Positions 11,184 to 22,277 of a stretch of DNA of 64,000 nucleotides are shown in pieces (position 1 is the first letter of the stretch; each line of letters opens with the position of its first letter). The position numbers and the translations under genes were made by a program. The stretch comes from Petrolisthes cinctipes. Lineage: Eukaryota > Arthropoda > Malacostraca > Decapoda > Porcellanidae. The stretch covers positions 410,501-474,500 of the forward strand of contig JAWQEG010000259.1 of NCBI GenBank assembly GCA_033782935.1. Reading direction: 5' to 3'. Below the pieces are notes generated by a model. The model saw nothing but the letters and a program-made list of their open reading frames with translations. It was not told where the DNA came from and did no database searches.

Positions 11184-13391
11184 GTTACCCCTCCAGGCTA
11201 TAGGCCTAGGCGCCGTTTTCCCTCAAACCATTCCTTAATATTTACACTATGTTATATGTTGTATTATACTGTATTACCAAGTTGTATTGTACTTCGGTTG
11301 GATATTAGATAATAAGGAATATTGTATTATCATCTATTCTCCATGTTATTGGGAATAATTACCTAGTTGTAGGTCAAGAATTGTACCATTGATAACTTAG
11401 GCCTTAGGCTTCCTGCCAGGCAAAACTAATCGAAAACCAGAAACTACAATGATTAATTATTAACACACTGTATTTCTTATTATGTGAAATGTATTCAAAC
11501 TTATTCTTGTCATCTTATGTAACCTCACATGCAATCTTGAACCATTAATACTATAATTAGTTATGAGTTAGGATGCTTTATCTTATCGACTGGCCTTGGC
11601 TAGTTCGCTTGGCTTGACCTAGGATAAGGCAGGGTCGAGAGGGTCCTCTCTCTCTCTCTAACTAGCGCTCATCGTGGTCAGACGTGATGGGAGCTCCCTC
11701 TTCACTTCAAGGGAATATCTGACCATGTGGTTTGGTACATTGGTAATCGGTGATTGTAGAAGGCTAGGAGTGTTTATATATTATTTGTGGAATTGTTATT
11801 AGTGTTAAGTAACCTTATTTTATTATATAGAAGAACTTAACAGTGTTTTATGTCCACTTTAACTCCTATCCAGTCCCACTCAGTCATTGGCTTTAGAGTA
11901 ACCTAACCTAAGATACCACCACTCATACTCAGAGATAAATATACCAGTGTTGTGGGCTACCTCTTGTTATCAGTGAAGTCATTTAAGGTGGAGAAGGGGG
12001 TGTTTGGGAAAGGTCTGCTACTCGAACACACATACTGATAAATCTCTTAACTTAGAGGGGGGTTAGACTACAACACCACTCCAACAGCTACGAAATGCAA
12101 TGGTACAATCAATGATGAAATATCATCTTACTTATTATCTTTCATACCTACTTGAAATATTATTATACAGTCATGCGTAGTATTTTAACATAAGATCATA
12201 TCCTCATTATTATTATTCCCATAAAAGGTAAAATGTTTTTCACAAGCTACGCACTTCAACAATTCTCAATGAAAATGGAAGTAATCCTTTAATGTTCGAT
12301 TGTCATCCAATAAGTGTTATACTTAGTGATGATTTCATCAGTGACACACAACTCCTCAAGTGCCATGTTGCATATCTTCATTTATATGTTTGTCCTGCAT
12401 ATTTATTTGCATTTAAGTCTCCAAATGATGCAAAATCTCCACTTGCTTGGGATCAAAGTAATACTAATCAAGCACTATATACATGTACATTCATATCTAT
12501 TACTAATCAAACTCTTTCATCATAATTTTTAATTTCCACTATCTATACTTACCTGCTGATACACAATTAACATTAGTTTACCCTAATCACCCTACACATG
12601 GTATGGTTCAAGGCTACTATAAAGAAGCAGACTCATAGGAAATACGATCCAAGGGAATCGTTACCTTGCCTAGTAAACATAAATTGCTTGAAAACATAAC
12701 ACACTCTCATTCGACTTTCAACATATTTCATTTACTGTCGACTTGTTTAACATCTCCTAATTATCAGTTGTTTCAGAAAAATTGAAACTATTAAGTTACT
12801 CAATGAGAATAGGATTCAAACATCCTTCTTATATCATTTGCTTCCTCCATATATTGATCAAAATAAATCTTGGTACCAATGTTTATTATCCCATGTCTTA
12901 TCTTTCTGGCATGTACTATAATATTTATATATTGTATAAGACAGTCTACTATACTATTTTTGTATTGTATAAGAAAGAACTATCGACGTATACTGAATGA
13001 TCTTGTATTGAAAAGGATAAGACTGTTATTTCACAGCCACAACATAGCAGCACGGCTCCCCACCCCTCATTAATATGTGAATCTTTAGCATAGGTTAGCT
13101 TATATACACACAATAACATGCACCTAGCTAAACACATTAATTTTAAGATGATTTCTTTATGTACCAATGTATTTATATTCATGTATTACCGGTAATGTTA
13201 ATTTTAAGCATACTGTGTGCCTATGTCTTTGATGTCTATTTTGTATTAATATTTAAGTTTTCATTGTTAATTTCCTAGCTCCTCTGTCCCTTTCCTCTGG
13301 ATGAATCATCCTTGGATATACCAAGTATTGTAAAATTTGTTCCCACAATAAAGTTCTAATCTGGGACAGATTTGGTAGCTGGCTCGAGCGA
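11184..13391. other. AT-rich internal sequence, no gene seen
   Basis: Right-hand internal part of the large LTR element. Short open frames (12292-12532, 12782-13073, 12949-13182) lack recognisable domains and overlap one another. AATAAAG occurs near 13347, shortly before LTR B. No clear polypurine tract was recognised. Confidence 0.45.
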
Positions 13392-14001
13392 TGTACAGCT
13401 CCAAGAGGCAAGGCAGGTATACCTGCCCAGAGCCGGCATAGAATAAATAACCAAGAGATAGACAGTAAGATAACCAGGTATCACAAACAATTTATCAGTA
13501 TAGATACCTGGAGATAGGAGCAAGGGTCCTTTCAGCTACCTGAGGCATGACTCAAACCTCATGACCATAGTCCACGTGATTCATCCTACCACATGACCAC
13601 AGGTAAACCACAGTAAATCATAACCATCAAGTTGGTAATATTGTATCCAGTCATAATCCAGACACAGCTGTCAACTCCAGTAGAGAATGTATATAAGCAG
13701 TGAAGTTTAACTAATAGGTAGGATACTTAACACTGACTCCCAGGGCTATACACTCGTCTCCACAAAGAGAGACCATACAAATAAGACAAGGCACATCATT
13801 ATCATTCCCTGTATAGATATAAGTATATATTAATAAATTAAGCCTTAAGAAACTTGTGAAGTCAATTACCTAAGAACACCACAACGCCGAGCTCGCTACC
13901 TAATACCGCAACAACAACAACAACTACTACAACTCCAAGAATTACACACAAGATTATTGTATCAGATCCTGAACGAGTTAAAGCCTTAGAGGACTGGTAC
14001 A
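13392..14001 (+). repeat. LTR B (3' LTR of the large element)
   Basis: 610 bp, same start, end, TATA-like box and polyadenylation-like signal as LTR A. It is followed directly by GTGA, the duplicate of the bases before LTR A. Confidence 0.75.
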
Positions 14002-14033
14002 GTGAAACATTCACAGTTCCTTTGCATTGCATT

Positions 14034-14622
14034 TGTACAGTACATACAAACACGTGTAGTAGTGACTCACCTTTCGGGACCAGGCCAGGTAGAAGGGTCA
14101 AATACCTTTTTACTATTTTTAGATATCACACCTGGCCACTTGGTCTGACCCAGGCTCTCAGGTCATACAAAGGACATTAACCTTTCCTACCTCCCCTTCA
14201 TAGGAGAGTAGGAAAGAGAGTAAGAGAGAGAGAAGTAGGTACAGAATCAAACTGACTATTCACAGGCAACAGTCACTCAAGCCATTCTGTAAACTATTGA
14301 GTTTGAAATGTATATAAGCAGGGAAGGTACATTAGCTACCAGGATACTTAACACTGACTCCAAGGGCTATACACTTGTCTCCACAAAGAGAGACCATACA
14401 AATAAGACAAGGCACATCATTATCATTCCCTGTATAGATATAAGTATATATTAATAAATTAAGCCTTAAGAAACTTGTGAAGTCAATTACCTAAGAACAC
14501 CACAACGCCGAGCTCGCTACCTAATACCGCAACAACAACAACTACTACTACAACTCCAAGAATTACACACAAGATTATTGTATCAGATCCTGAACGAGTT
14601 AAAGCCTTAGAGGACTGGTACA
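14034..14622 (+). repeat. LTR C, apparent hybrid of LTR D and LTR B
   Basis: Its U3 half (from TGTACAGTACATACAAAC) matches LTR D, while its R/U5 half matches LTR B down to GAGGACTGGTACA. It is followed by the same 32-bp linker (GTGAAACATTCACAGTTCC...) that follows LTR B. The switch from D-like to B-like bases falls in about 14360-14394. The unit repeats at 621 bp. Confidence 0.75.
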
Positions 14623-14654
14623 GTGAAACATTCACAGTTCCTTTGCATTGCATT

Positions 14655-15243
14655 TGTACAGTACATACAAACACGTGTAGTAGTGACTCACCTTTCGGGA
14701 CCAGGCCAGGTAGAAGGGTCAAATACCTTTTTACTATTTTTAGATATCACACCTGGCCACTTGGTCTGACCCAGGCTCTCATGTCATACAAAGGACATTA
14801 ACCTTTCCTACCTCCCCTTCATAGGAGAGTAGGAAAGAGAGTAAGAGAGAGAGAAGTAGGTACAGAATCAAACTGACTATTCACAGGCAACAGTCACTCT
14901 AGCCATTCTGTAAACTATTGAGTTTGAAATGTATATAAGCAGGGAAGGTACATTAGCTACCAGGATACTTAACACTGACTCCAAGGGCTATACACTTGTC
15001 TCCACAAAGAGAGACAATACAAATAAAACAAGGCACATCATTATCATTCCATGTATAGATATAAGTATATATTAATAAATTAAGCCTTAAGAAACTTGTG
15101 AAGTCAATTACCTAAGAAAGCAACCCGTCTTCCACGTTACTTAATACATCAACTCCACATCAACTACAACGACAACTCCAAGAAATTACACACAAGTAAG
15201 TTACCAGTTTCTGCCCAGAGTTCAAGCCTTCAGAACTGGTACG
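14655..15243 (+). repeat. LTR D, probable solo LTR
   Basis: 589 bp, starting TGTACAGTACATAC and ending CAGAACTGGTACG. It is bracketed by CATT (or GCATT) on the left (14650-14654) and right (15243-15247), a likely target-site duplication. Its U5 differs clearly from A, B and C, so it belongs to a related subfamily. Confidence 0.65.
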
Positions 15244-15427
15244 CATTACATCATCTAATAATTTCTTGGTAAATCATGTTGAAATATTTTAGTCAATAAT
15301 ATTTTCAACATTGATCGCTTTATAACAAGGAATTATTTTTCTTACCAACTCTAAAATAACTTGTGTATGGTTGTGATGTGACCAATACTATAAAGTTTTT
15401 GGTGCTCATTCGGATCCCAGACACTCC

Positions 15428-15900
15428 CTTCCCTCTCTTTTTTTTATAAAAAAAAAATATAAAATTTTTTTATAAAAAAAAAATTATATATAAATTTTTT
15501 TATAAAAAAAAATAATTATAAAAATAAATTATAATTTTTTTATAAAAACACATTAAAAAAAATATATATATATAATTTTTTTTTATAAATTATTTTATAA
15601 AAAAAAAAATATAAAAAAAAATTAAAAAAAATTATAAATTAGTTTTTATAAAAAAATTTTTTTAACAAAAATTTCATAAAAAAATATATTTATAAAAAAA
15701 AAATTATAAAAAAATATAAAAAGAAATATATATATATATATAAAAAAAATGTAATTTTTTATAATTTTTTGTTTTATAAAAAAAAATTGTGATAAACAAA
15801 AAATTGTGATAAAAAAAATTGATAAAAAAAATCTTGATAAAAAAATTTTGATAAAAAAAATTGATAAAAAAAAAAAAAAATTGATTTTTTTTTTTTTTGT
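15428..15900. repeat. AT-only low-complexity block
   Basis: About 470 bp made almost only of A and T runs (TTTTTTATAAAAAAAA-like units). Open frames across it are artefacts of low complexity. Confidence 0.9.
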
Positions 15901-16137
15901 TACAAATGTGTGTTGTAAGCAGACGCGCAGTTGCTGTTCAAAGCTAGGCTGTTTGCGATTCATCTTGCCAGGGGATCGGGACACAATTTCTGACCGCGAG
16001 TGTACGTATATATGTATGAGAGAGTATAAAAAGCCTTATAATTGGATCACTAGTAAGCATGTCAAAATGATTAGAAACTTCAACAACAACAACAAGACCT
16101 AACTATTGAACCACCTCTAATCAACTATGTATATATA

Positions 16138-16220
16138 TATATAGAATTAGAATGAGACAATTATGTTCACTCGTATATATGTAGAGTTAGAATGAGATAA
16201 TTATGTTCACGTGTATATTA
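16138..16220. repeat. 42-bp tandem duplication
   Basis: Two adjacent copies of AGAATGAGACAATTATGTTC (second copy with AGATAATT), each followed by a CGTGTATAT-like tail. Confidence 0.75.
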
Positions 16221-16363
16221 TATCCTAAGCAACAGACCACCATTATTTTTGTTGAATGAATGGAACGTTCTAAAAGTTTCACCTGCGCATACTTTCCACG
16301 CAACGTATAATGGCCGTCTCAATTTAAGGACCCTGTGACCGTGTATGAAAATTGGAGGCTTCT

Positions 16364-16463
16364 GATTCCTCCTGACTATGCCACGAAACAAGCAAGCTCC
16401 TTCCATATTATACAGTAGGTGTGTGTGTGTGTGTGTGTGTTTCGTGGCAATATTTGAAGGACT
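16364..16463. repeat. Dispersed hairpin family, copy with (GT)n in the loop
   Basis: The left arm GATTCCTCCTGACTATGCCA then CGAAACA pairs with the right arm TGTTTCGTGGCAATATTTGA then AGGA. Pairing continues outside: GAAAATTGGAG near 16348 against CTCCAATTTTC near 16474. A (GT)n run fills the loop. The right arm plus (GT)n is then tandemly duplicated to about 16555. A half copy with the conserved loop ACCATTATTTTTGTT lies at 16236. Confidence 0.7.
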
Positions 16464-16555
16464 CATTTATCTCCAATTTTCTGTAGGTGTGTGTGTGTGT
16501 GTGTGTCTCGTGGCAATATTTGAAGGACTCATTTATCTCCAATTTTCTGTTGATG
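16439..16555. repeat. Tandem duplication of hairpin right arm
   Basis: TCGTGGCAATATTTGAAGGA and the following CTCATTTATCTCCAATTTTC occur twice, about 67 bp apart, separated by a (GT)n run. Confidence 0.85.
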
Positions 16556-16862
16556 TTTTTGTTTGAGGCGACAGAAGCTCACCCTCTAGCGGACCAACTA
16601 CGTGACTTCATATTTATAGGGAATAGACCACGCCCACACAGTCAGTCAAGTCACCTCGTAGCCGCTGATGGGAGAGGTCGTTCATTTTCCTTCTCCCCTG
16701 TAACCATCCCGAGTCCATCTGAGTCGAAGCCCGAGATCTGAATCATAGGAGACGACAACACACACTCAAAGCTTCATTACATTGCTTCGAAATGTGTGTG
16801 TGTGTGTGTGTGTGGCCTCGGGATGGGTTGGGTATAGGCTGAAAGCGAGTGACAGGTATGTA

Positions 16863-17198
16863 CAGCCACAATCAAATATCCACCGACACTTTCCTTCCAT
16901 CGTAGTAAAAAATATCTTGGTAATAATTAATCATAACACGTATGTATGATTTTGCAGCACCTCATAATAATAATAATAATAATAATATCCACCGACACTT
17001 TCTTTCCATCGTAGTAAATATCTTGGTAATAAATAATCATAACACGTGTATGTATGATTTTGCAGCACCTCATAATAATAATAATAATAATTGAGGGGGT
17101 TGAATTGACATAAGGTGTTGTTGTTGTTGTTTGATTATATTTTGATATTGATTTTGCACGATGGAAGGAAGGTGTCGGTGGTTATTTGATTGTGACTG
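16863..17198. mobile_element. MITE with CAGCCACAATCAAATA ends
   Basis: TA flanks both ends. Inverted termini of about 40 bp read CAGCCACAATCAAATATCCA and, inversely, ...GTGACTG. A 115-bp internal tandem duplication contains ATTTTGCAGCACCTCATAAT and (TAA)n. A shorter copy in opposite orientation lies at 31650-31866. TA duplications suggest the Tc1/mariner group. Confidence 0.8.
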
Positions 17199-17360
17199 TA
17201 CACAAGATTCAAGAAAAATAAGCACCGTGGTTTATTTTTCTTCAAAGAATTAGGAATATTTTTACAAGTTGCCACAACGCGATTTTAAAATTTTTACTAT
17301 TACCAGTGTTTATGTTTCAGTATTACAAACAACTTTTCTATATACCATTTGCTTAGCAAA

Positions 17361-17690
17361 TGCGTTATAACACTAATTACCTCTTATAAGTGTAGTGAGT
17401 GTCGTATTTTTCAGAGTCCAAAAATTTCGTTAAATCCCCCATTTCACGCTTTTCTTATTACAATATGCTTTATTTCATCTTGTAATACAATATTTCTTAG
17501 TAACATTTCCGTCATAAATGGGTTATAACACTAATTAGCTCTAATAAGTGTAGTGGGTGTCGTATTTTTCAGAGTCCAAAAATTTCGTAACATTGGCTTT
17601 TTCACACATTTCTTATTACAATAAGCTCTATTTCATCTTGTACTACAATATTTCTTAGTAGCATTTCCGTTATAAATGCGTTATAAGGCC
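17361..17690. repeat. 158-bp tandem repeat, two copies
   Basis: TTATAACACTAATTA recurs at 17365 and 17523, and the start of a third unit is at 17681. Each unit contains GTCGTATTTTTCAGAGTCCA. Confidence 0.85.
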
Positions 17691-17699
17691 ACTCTCACG

Positions 17700-18310
17700 A
17701 TTTCTAACCAATGTGTTTGCAAGTCAAAACAAATATGGCTGCCATTGGGCATTGAAATCAAAACATAGGTCAGCTGATCTATGAGCCCCACAGTGCGACC
17801 TGGTGGCACATTTTTTAACTTCAAGCCAAATCTAACCGATCAGTTTTTCACAATTCTATCATCTCGTTATTGACTAATCATAGACCTACAACACGTGACT
17901 ACGTCACTGAAACTCCAGTCTCTCCATTTATCTTGCCAGTACAACATTACTGTCTGTCTTTGGAGGAGGTATACCCTTGGCTCACCTGGTTAACTCACCT
18001 GGCTGCTTGGTTTTACGAATTTTTACTGGAGAAACACAGAAATTATACAAAAAAACACTTGTGCCTCTTATTGAAAAATAAATTAGTCCATGATCAGTTA
18101 TAATAACTGGTTTAAAGTGCTTTGAATATAAGGTCATCCAGTCCACCTACCACCAATACAACTTGCCAGAATACAACACTACCACCTACTCTTCAACTCC
18201 ACAAGAACCAGTACCTTCCACATAATTTGCTTCCAATTAAGGTAAATTGGTGTATGAAACAAGGGGTCTGATTTGGTCTTCCTAATTCTATAACAAATTG
18301 ATGTTCTGGT
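17700..18310. other. No gene supported
   Basis: Single-copy-looking sequence. An open frame at 17870-18103 (77 codons) has no recognisable domain and no supporting context. Confidence 0.4.
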
Positions 18311-18313
18311 TAA

Positions 18314-18485
18314 GACCGAAGGATGCCAAGGTTAGGTCCCGAAGGATGCCATGATTTGGTCTTGAAGAATGCCAAGGTTAGGTCCCAAAGGATACCAAGG
18401 TTAGGTCCCGAAGTATGCCATGGTTAGGTTCCGAAGTATGCCATGGTTAGGTTCCGAAGTATGCCATGGTTAGGTTCCGAAGGTT
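18314..18485. repeat. 24-bp tandem repeat
   Basis: Degenerate units of the type CCGAAGTATGCCATGGTTAG, about seven copies, running into a TTAGG tract. Confidence 0.85.
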
Positions 18486-18520
18486 AGGTTAGGTTAGGTT
18501 AGGTCAGGTCAGGTAAGGTC
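18482..18520. repeat. Interstitial TTAGG-like tract
   Basis: Four perfect GGTTA units, then GGTCA variants. TTAGG is the arthropod telomere unit. Similar short tracts lie near 48128, 48480, 50572, 53640 and 53910. Confidence 0.7.
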
Positions 18521-18589
18521 TTTCTAAATCTGTAATATCTCGATGCTATGGTTAAGACCGAAGGATGCCCGATCCAGGTTGGGTCAGAA

Positions 18590-18840
18590 AAAAAGTTGGC
18601 TCGGGTTTTTAATTTTTCAATATTTTTGCTCATTGAAAACTGGAAAACCCGAGCCAAGTTTGGCAAAACTTGGCTCAGGTTTTCCAGTTTTATGCTTGTT
18701 GAAAATTGGAGAACCCGAGCCAACTTTTGCCAAAACTTGGCTCGGTTTTCCAATTTTCCAGATTTATGCTTGTTGAAAATTGGAAAACCCGAGCCAACTT
18801 TTGCCGAAACTTGGCTCGGGTTTTCCACTTTTTGACATTT
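18590..18840. repeat. Tandem array of palindromes
   Basis: Units of 62-74 bp, each holding an inverted repeat of AAAACCCGAGCCAA and TTGGCTCGGGTTTT around a short TTTTGCC spacer. CCCGAGCC occurs at about 18648, 18714 and 18788. Open frames on both strands are products of the repeat. Confidence 0.85.
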
Positions 18841-19085
18841 ATGGCATGTCATGAGTACAATCTAGAAAGGCAAATATACTATATTATGAGTTTTCCCCCC
18901 ACCCAAAACCCCTGATTTCCCAGGCTCTCCCCCAAGATTGTTGGATGGGGGGGAGGGGGGCTATCTCCAAAACGAAGCATTTCCTAAAGAAACGAAGGTC
19001 AACATCACTCAAATCACACTAAAACCTTCTAGGAATTATATATTTTTCCTATGAAATCCTGTTGTGGCAACTTGTAAAAATTTAC

Positions 19086-19275
19086 CAGGAATTATAGTGA
19101 AAAATAGTGCAGTGTGGAAAATATAGTGAATGAGGTAGTCTGGGAATTATAGTCAATGGTGTAATGTCGAAATTATAGTGAATGGTGCAGTGTAGAAATT
19201 ATAGTGAATGGTGTAGTGAGGAAATTATAGTGAATGATAGTGCAGTGTGGAAATTATATAGTGTTATATAGTATT
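19086..19275. repeat. 26-bp degenerate tandem repeat
   Basis: About six units of the type GAAATTATAGTGAATGGTGC then AGTGTA. Confidence 0.8.
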
Positions 19276-19405
19276 ACAAGGAAAAGATGTGTAGTGTGAT
19301 CAAATTATGACACGGGAGGAAGAAACGAAATGCAAGCTGTTTTGAGCAAGATGATACCTACAGACACCCAGGTAAGAATCAACATTCATGTATACACCGG
19401 TTTTA

Positions 19406-19407
<2 letters not shown>

Positions 19408-19487
<80 letters not shown>
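19408..19487. repeat. (CA)n(GA)n compound microsatellite
   Basis: A short CA run is followed by about 33 GA units. Another GA-rich stretch lies at 19525-19560, then a GGTGT-rich region at 19770-19900. Confidence 0.9.
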
Positions 19488-19488
<1 letters not shown>

Positions 19489-19526
19489 CTAACATTTGAA
19501 ACACCACGTGATACTTTTGCCTGTGT

Positions 19527-19557
<31 letters not shown>

Positions 19558-19985
19558 TGATATCCTAACATTTCAAACACGTGATACTTTTACCTGTGTG
19601 CAATATTTCTTACCTGACAAAACTCACCCTTACAAGTTCTCGTGAATGTTACTATAAATATATATGGGTATATGATTATTTATTTTTATACAGTTAAATC
19701 TTTATTTATTTATTTATTCATTTATATATAGTTATTTCTTTATACATTTGTGTGGTGTGGACCTGAGAATGTTAGGATGTGAAAAAATGGTGTGGGGTGG
19801 TGTGGTGTGGTGTGAGGTGTGGTGAGGGCAGGGGGTTTGAAGGTGTGGGATGAGGGTGGGGGATTGGGGTGTGGTAAGGGTGTCAGGGTGTGGTGTGTGG
19901 TAGGGGATAAATGATGAGCTTAGTAGTAGTAGTAGTAGCGGGTGGAGAATGGTTTATCATTTGTTGTGCTTGACCCTATACACAC

Positions 19986-21146
19986 TGTTACGGACGGAGG
20001 GTAGAGATACGGTACAGTACTAGTCACTAGACTAGTCTTACTCCAAAGTTAGCTATCAACAGAATGAAATAGCACTGGGTGGCAGGTATCTGACTATTAA
20101 AGTTATGAATTATAAGTAAAAGTACAAACCCAGCCTATATGAAAGAATGCTAACTCAACCCAAAGAGACCGTCCATACATATAACCAGGTTCGGATTCAA
20201 TGAATAAAAGATGATTTTCTATAATATATATTAACAATAAGAACAAACACAAAGACAAACAATAAACACTGAAAGAATTAGTAAATGAAATCAGAGTTCC
20301 CAACTATGACAGAACGTGAGACAGAGTTCCCAAAATATATAATGCACTTGCAATAACCACTCAACAGCTCACTACCACTGTGCCATCACTTCAATAACAC
20401 AAGGCTCTAGGCACACGTAAGCACAGAATCAATCTATCAATAATAATAGTAAGTTAGCACTTCACTGGCACATATAATAATTACACATCAATGCATCACA
20501 ACACACATGTAATAATATAATAATAGTAATAATAGTTAATATGAGAGTGACCCTATGTTACTTTGAGAAGAATATAGAAGTAAACACAGAATTATACTTA
20601 TCAAGCGTTGCGAGTCTCCTCCGAATCTCAATACACTCACACACTTACAAAACCCAACTGAGTTGACCCTGTCCCACTGGTAAACTGACTGTACTGGCTT
20701 AACCCCTGGCCTTATATTCCATTGGCTAAACAAAGGGTATAGTGTTAGCTTCACAAAGACAAGCAATCGCGTCTCCGAATTGTTCCTTTAACACTGACTT
20801 AAGTACACATCACTCATACGTTCCCTCCCAAGAAACTATTGGGAGTCAATAAGAACGAAGACGGACAGTTTAGGACAGTTTATCACAACATGCAGCTGGC
20901 CAGAGGGGGAGATAAGGTGTAGGAATCCAGCAAATCTGCTGGCCATGACAGTCTCACCCTTCTGACAAGAATACTTAAAGAAAATGGAATAATTAGATAA
21001 GCTAGCTTCGTACACATTAGATAAGATAGCGTCGCACACACAACAAATCCGTGCGGGCTTGTACTACCATCTCACAGCTACTCTCACAGTTGCTGTCAAA
21101 AATGGATAGCAATATTAACACATTAATTATTCAGGTACGCATAACA
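19986..21146 (-). repeat. Gypsy 3' LTR
   Basis: Left copy in plus coordinates, 3' LTR for the minus-strand element. Ends are TG and CA on both strands. It has no plausible host gene; short open frames in it recur in the other LTR. Confidence 0.9.
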
Positions 21147-21160
21147 CGCCCCCACCAAAG
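21147..21160 (-). other. Polypurine tract of the Gypsy element
   Basis: On the minus strand GGTGGGGGCG abuts the 3' LTR, as expected for the primer of plus-strand DNA synthesis. It has one non-purine near the end. Confidence 0.55.
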
Positions 21161-21238
21161 AAAGAGTTTTCCTCTGGAAAATTCGTTCTTAGGTTTACAA
21201 AAGTTATGTACTACATGCAAAAATCAAAATAAAAACAT

Positions 21239-22261
21239 TTAACTTCTAGATAGACAATCGGCTATCACATTATCAACACCTCTTATATGACGTACGTCTA
21301 GGTGATACTGTTGGAGAAACAAACTCCAACGGGTAAGCCTTTGGTTCTTGGCCCCCAAACTGTTCAAGTACTTCAAAGGGTGGTGGTCAGTGTACACCCT
21401 AAGCATTGGTCCAAATGCAGGTATATACACAGCAAAGTGTTGCAGGGCGAGGATCAGGGCTAGGAGTTCCTTTTCTATAACTGAGTAGTTCTTCTGACTG
21501 GTAGAGAACTTTTTACTAAAATACGAAACAGGATGCTCCACCCCCTGCTCGTCCTCCTGCATCAACACAGCTCCTGCTCCTACATTGCTAGCGTCCACTG
21601 CTAGTATGAATGGTTTGTCAAACTTGGGTGAGGTCATCACGGGATAGTGGACGAGTATGTCCTTAGCACTTTCAAACGGTGTTATCAAGTTGTGGTCCAA
21701 CATGTACTTCAGCTCCTTCCGCAGCACTTCAATATGGCGTGGGCTGACTCGGTAGGGCGACAGCTTAACTGGCGTAGCCTTGCCCACGTCCACGTCGTGT
21801 TGAGTCCAATCAGTCCTACCAGGAACACTGGCGAACACCTTGCCATAGGTCGACATCAACTTCCACAACTGCTCCACTTGCTCTGGAGGTAAATATGACA
21901 CCTTTTCCCGTAGAGTCGACTCTGCTTCCTCGTTGTCCACCCAATTACATTCTTGAAATTCACAGGTTACCTCTGCTACATCATCAGCTTCTTCTTCCAC
22001 AGCCACAACATTCTGTTTCGTCACTGGAGTCTTCAAAGGGCGGTAGTACAGCTTCAACATATTCACGTGGCACAACTGATGAGACCTCCGCCGGTCGGGC
22101 GTCTTCACAAGGTAGTCAGTCTCACCCAGCCTCTTCTCTACCACGTACGGACCTTGAAACTTGGCAACCAGGGGTCGACCTTGAAGTGGCAGTAGCACCA
22201 GCACTTCATCACCAACTTGGAACTCCCTCCATCGGGCCTTCCGGTCATACCATTGTTTCAT
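21239..22261 (-). pseudogene. Gypsy pol remnant: integrase tail, RT edge, RNase H
   Basis: A 340-codon open frame. Residues 1-70 are the integrase C-terminal domain (WREFQVGDEVLVLLP, VKTPDRRRSHQLCHVNMLKLY-type end). Residues 130-195 are the start of RT (VFASVPGRTDW, VLRKELKYMLDHNLITP). At residue 195/196, near 21676, the sequence jumps straight to the end of the RT connection and RNase H (AVDASNVGAGAVL, SVIEKELLAL, TDHHPLKYL, ADCLSRS). The whole palm with the catalytic YxDD box is missing without loss of frame, as in a clean internal deletion. The true frame continues upstream of this ATG into 22300 (NLEEAQGK). RNase H acidic residues D223, E263/E265 and D292 are present. Confidence 0.85.
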
Positions 22262-22277
22262 CTTCCCTTGGGCTTCC

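Larger units (their letters stand above)
935..14001 (+). mobile_element. Large LTR element (LTR pair with nested insertions)
   Basis: Two same-orientation LTRs (935-1578 and 13392-14001) both begin TGTACAGCTCC and end GGACTGGTACA. The four bases before the first (931-934) and after the second (14002-14005) are both GTGA, as expected for a target-site duplication. No gag, protease, RT or integrase is visible in the 11.8 kb between them. That interval holds a jockey-like LINE, a 1.5 kb TIR element and a PIF-type element, leaving about 6 kb of internal sequence. Inference: a non-autonomous or decayed LTR retrotransposon that received later insertions. The alternative is two solo LTRs with a chance 4-bp match. 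Confidence 0.6.

Noticed and set aside
13862..14722. Two identical 79-codon minus-strand frames (13862-14101 and 14483-14722)
   Set aside because: They are antisense of duplicated LTR U5 plus linker. The identity reflects the 621-bp duplication and not a gene pair.
16201..16960. Host gene near 16600
   Set aside because: The frame 16487-16741 starts in a GT repeat and has no domain or splice context.
18499..18852. 117-codon minus frame and overlapping plus frames
   Set aside because: They arise from palindromic tandem units.
20103..21039. Open frames in the Gypsy LTR, repeated at 25286-26223
   Set aside because: They lie in both LTRs, are short and have no domain. LTR sequence is regulatory.
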